Below the pieces are notes generated by a model, which saw only the letters and a program-made list of their open reading frames with translations, was not told the origin of the DNA and made no database searches. Shown piece after piece: positions 60,251 to 64,000 of a stretch of DNA of 64,000 nt. Source of the DNA: Lineus longissimus (Eukaryota; Nemertea; Pilidiophora; Heteronemertea; Lineidae); the NCBI RefSeq assembly GCF_910592395.1, contig NC_088309.1, forward strand, positions 24,492,599-24,556,598, written 5' to 3'. Each line of letters starts with the position of its first letter. The stretch's first letter is position 1. The position numbers and the translations under genes were made by a program.

Positions 60251-60507
60251 ATGCGTGATACCCCTGCCGCTCTGCGACTGGGCGCGGTCGGAGTGCTCAT
60301 TAGCATTATCATGCAGGATGATGTCGAACTTCCCGAAAATTTGCCTTCACATAAATTATATCCTGGCATTCCCCCAAGTGCCTCTTCACCAAAGGTGTAC
60401 ATGACGTTCCTTTCTGTGAACTTGACGCTGACGAAAGATACTCCAGATTCAGTCCCCTCTAAAATTGTGTCGACAACAGTCTGAAGTGCCCGCTTAAAAT
60501 TCGTAAA
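60251..60507. other. Segment open on both strands, unidentified coding-like sequence
   Basis: On the minus strand 60507-60262 is an 82-codon phase-0 candidate exon between a strong acceptor (TTTTTGCCTTTAAAG) and a GTATCA donor. On the plus strand 60251-60484 is a 78-codon frame from ATG to TGA. Both have balanced amino-acid composition, and the GC content is higher than the surroundings. I recognise neither product, and only one can be the real reading frame. Confidence 0.3.
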
Positions 60508-61781
60508 CTTTAAAGGCAAAAAGTGAGAATAATTTAGATGTCACAAAACCCTCTTGGCACCAATGTTACTGGGTTAGGAGGGCTTCCCGTTCAAGCATTA
60601 TTTTTTAGCTTTTCCGCTGAAAATTCGCACCTGGTGTTGGCAGCAAACCAGACCAAAGCCCTTGCGATTCAGTGCCAGTGGTTGACATAATCAGTCGTTC
60701 ATTGGAGTAAACATGATAGCGGGGACATTATCGTGGCCTTTACCTAATATTCAACCAAGAGAAACTTCATGGCAGTGATTCTCCTGATGCTATATTTTTG
60801 CTGAATTACTCTCGGTCGTCGCAAATACTGCATTAGCGATTCGAAATCACCAAAAAGCAATTAGTTCAAGTATATGCGTGTAATGTTATCTTTTTTTAAT
60901 CCGTGCGGTTTCAGCGGAATGTTTCGCGATATAATGAGCGGAAAATACCAGATGATGATTTTTTTCTGAAGTGAGCTTACATTCATCTGTTTGGCAACAA
61001 GAAGTAATGTGAAAGTCTGGCCTGATGCCAAGAGTGTGCGAGTTTGAACCCATCAAATATTTACAGTTACGTGAAACAGGGTCAACAAATATCAAAACAA
61101 CGTATGTACATGTATATTTTCTTCGAGATTTGCGTCGAGAAATGGACATTCGCCAATTAATTGACGTCAGAAAGGCTAGTGTGAACCGGCCAGCATTTGT
61201 ATCGTTTTTGGTATACTGTGCCAATAATGGTGTTTGTAAACATGAAGAAGATGAGTGTATCGCGCAGGAATTACTCACGCCGTAATAATACTTTCATTAT
61301 TTACTTGAGTCAGCACCACATGAGAGAGGGAAATGAAAAATATTGTTATGAATATCATAAAATGAATTGTAGTTTCTTCCACTTTATACTTCGTTCGACC
61401 GCACTTAACGGGTTTCAATGTGGTACCTGGAGGTGCTGGAGGACATAGTCTATAATGAAACACTTAGAAAAAATATGGATTTGGGGCAGGTATTTCCGAT
61501 TATTGAATGATATCGAGTTTTCCTTTAGAACTGCCCGCATAAGTCTTTGTACCAGATCTTGGCACCTAAGATGATCATCTATCAAAGGCGGCTGGGAGCG
61601 AAGTTGACCCTTGGCATTTGAAGACAGTGTCAGCGCAAAGAAAAAGGAATTCAAAGAGTGCTTGTCGTGCGCACAATAGTACTAAACCGCGTTCGGTCAA
61701 GTCGGGTGGAACTTTTCCATACACGCATAGTAGATTACCTTTATAAGTAAGTTCAAGCACCGTTTGTCCCCTATTCTCGAC

Positions 61782-61902
61782 CGAATTTCTCATTCATAAA
61801 AAGTTTATGAATGGCAACGAACTCTTTAAGATCAGTCTGGGCATGCGTATTGCCTGGGTCACCCGTTCCCGCCAACTTGTTCCTGGCCATTTGCCAAGCT
61901 GT
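61782..61902 (-). CDS. Candidate internal exon, possibly of the same EF-hand gene
   Basis: After an acceptor ACGTAG the minus strand reads TAWQMARNKLAGTGDPGNTH and continues to HKLFMNEKF before a weak donor (G|GTCGAG). Codon usage looks coding. The end in phase 1 after FMNEKF would let an Asp start the next exon, as in EF-hand proteins, where a helix precedes the loop. The link with 59460-59552 is inference from strand, order and style. Confidence 0.3.
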
Positions 61903-64000
61903 CTACGTAAATGGACCCTGTGACTTGAGCCTATTCTGTCTTCAAGATATGAAGTCTGTAGAGTGTCTGGCATTCCGCCACCGCCCCGTAAAAAAAACAA
62001 CAACTTTGACAGTCAGAATGTTTATCAACATTAGGATGAAAACACAACATTTTCTGTTTTGATTTTGAAATTTGTTTTGATGAACCATATATTTGGTGTT
62101 TTGTGGTTGTAAATTTATAAAGAAAACAACTATAAAGTATTACATGTGGTATCGTTAAGACAGACTTGGAACGCGCGCGAGAATGTTAGTGTATACCGTG
62201 ATATTCGTTCCGTTGCGGGCACACGAAAGGAAAACGCCTTCCTCTCGATTCTTAACCTTTGTTTGCCTGTCAGACGATGCAGACCACCAAATATTCATTC
62301 AAAAGCATCCGACTTTTTCTAATTAATGTAATTAAATTTGATTATTTTATTGAATTTTGAAAGACACTTGTTCCACCGACATGACTTATGGCATTCACCC
62401 GATGTTTTCAGCATTGAATCCAAGGTAAAAAACTAAGTAAGTGGTAAGAGGGCCCACTATGGATGGCAAAAGGGTCAGACAGACGGTCACCCCTTTAAAG
62501 CTTACCCAAGCAATCATCAGTAAAATTGCATTAAAAGTTCGATTAAGTATCCCATTCATGGACTTCGTGCTAGCGTACCAGACTAAGCACAAATACAAGC
62601 TTGTGATTACGAAGTCCCTCCTTGACAACTTTTAAATCTAGGAGTTTTTTCTAGGAACGCGGTAGGCCAACTTATTGTTTCCGCCACAATCGGATCAGGC
62701 GTGTGGTGCGTACGCATCCGATCATCGTGGGACACACGGAAAACTACTAAGTAATATATTTCTCCATAACTGTTGTGGATCCAATGCTAGCGATCAACCC
62801 ATCAATCCTTTTCCACACGATTCCACGTTATATCAGCCGGTGTTAAATGCAAAACTGGGCTAACAAATGTTATGATATGACATTCCCTCGTAACCAAGTT
62901 GCACCCTGAAGGATGCTGCACTGGTAGTTGACATTTACGTTTCTAGGAATATCACCATTGACACAGAAGTTGGTGAATTGTGGTCAATATAGTATTTCAA
63001 GTGTGCAAGTACGGCGTTTTTACGAAAAACGAAATTTCGGACCCAGTGTTTAAATATAGGCCAGCTGAACCTGACAAGTAAGAAAATTGGAATTTTTTTG
63101 ATAATTTGGGGTTTCTATTATATCTAATGCACCAATTGCAAAAGAAATAGATATATGTATGTACAGCTACATGTAGGGGCTTATATCAATGTTTTAAAGA
63201 AAGAGACCAATAATATACATTATCACTGAACGCGCCTCGCTGTCCCGTCCAAATTCTTGTTCATAATCATATTGACCGCTCACCCTTACGGGGTCACGGA
63301 CCAGAGTCATTTTTGAAATGAAAGGCTTATCTGTCTGATGTCTGTGAGCGAAAGTGCACTGAGGTAATGCCTGTCATAGTCAGTCATCTGACTGTAATTT
63401 TTGTGACAGATCCAATCAATCTACTTTACATATATATATCTTATTATACGCAGGTAGGATTTTTTCAGGACGCGTGTAAATAGAAACTTGAATATGTGCC
63501 AGAGTATGAATTGTTATAAAAAAGGTATTAAAACGCAAAGCCACGACGCTGTAGTGTCTAATCAAGATGGATCATACTACGGTAAAACGGAAAAAAATGA
63601 CTTTCATAATGCAGATATGTTGTATGACGAAGACGCTATTTAACAAACTTGCAAGTATACTCATGTTTTTTGCGAAAGAGAAAGGCAAGAGAACACGATT
63701 TAGATCTCACCTGAAATAAACAATAACTTTACACAAGGTCAAAGGACGTGTTTATGTTCATTATTGTTATCATCATCCTCATCATAATATTTTCTTCAAC
63801 GTCATTTGTTTCTCTTTATAGCGAAAAAGTGATGCAACATTCAAAACAAATTGTATTCAGATTTTTCGCCCGAAAGAAATGTCCGTTGGATTCTGCGCGC
63901 ACTGACATGACTGATGCCAAAGAGAAAGAACGGCATGTGAACGAGTTTATCTCGTTTTTTTAGAAATTTATTCTGATGATAATATGGACGTTGTATCCAA
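61903..64000. other. No supported gene to the end of the window
   Basis: Short frames only. The frame at 63748-63963 (+) starts with a run of Ile/Met from AT-rich sequence and has no motif. Upstream exons of the minus-strand EF-hand candidate, if real, would lie here but were not recognised. Confidence 0.4.

Noticed and set aside
1-64000. CRISPR arrays, bacterial operons, rRNA genes
   Set aside because: No regular short repeats with unique spacers, no ribosome-binding-site-led gene strings and no conserved rRNA segments were seen; the sequence is eukaryotic.

Overview
The window looks like invertebrate animal nuclear DNA. Genes are sparse, and several have canonical GT-AG introns with matching phases. 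The products are metazoan types: a rhodopsin-class receptor, a C-terminally anchored UDP-glycosyltransferase and a secreted cysteine-rich protein. Repeats include microsatellites, tRNA-derived elements and foldback elements. No operons or bacterial-style gene packing are seen. The phylum cannot be fixed from sequence alone; a lophotrochozoan or an invertebrate deuterostome is my best guess.

Layout. Positions 1-26.6 kb hold no gene I can support, only simple repeats, two tRNA-like sequences, a small foldback repeat and a three-copy 56-bp repeat. At 26.6-28.3 kb (+) is a peptide-receptor-like GPCR with one upstream non-coding exon; a foldback element follows it. At 32.4-33.7 kb (+) is a 280-aa lysine-rich orphan protein. 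From 33.8 to 35.7 kb lies a degenerate ~126-bp satellite array with a longer-range repeat inside it, followed by a possible retrotransposon 3' tail ending in an ATTCAT microsatellite. At 36.3-37.9 kb (-) is a 520-aa basic orphan protein. At 39.3-39.7 kb is a strong hairpin next to a tRNA-Glu-like SINE. At 41.8-44.5 kb (-) I could assemble a complete seven-exon SAM-dependent methyltransferase of 278 aa. At 48.0-49.6 kb (+) is a full-length UDP-glycosyltransferase. At 53.8-56.0 kb (-) is a secreted protein with three pacifastin-type domains, the third assembled across an intron. At 57.2 kb is a second type of foldback transposable element. At 59.5-61.9 kb (-) there are fragments of a probable EF-hand gene and an unidentified segment open on both strands.

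The genes do not form an evident pathway. The receptor, both orphan proteins and the glycosyltransferase have uninterrupted coding regions, whereas the methyltransferase and the pacifastin-like gene have introns. The most unusual non-genic structures are the satellite with inserted variant units and a foldback element with one copy behind the receptor gene and a partial copy inside a methyltransferase intron.
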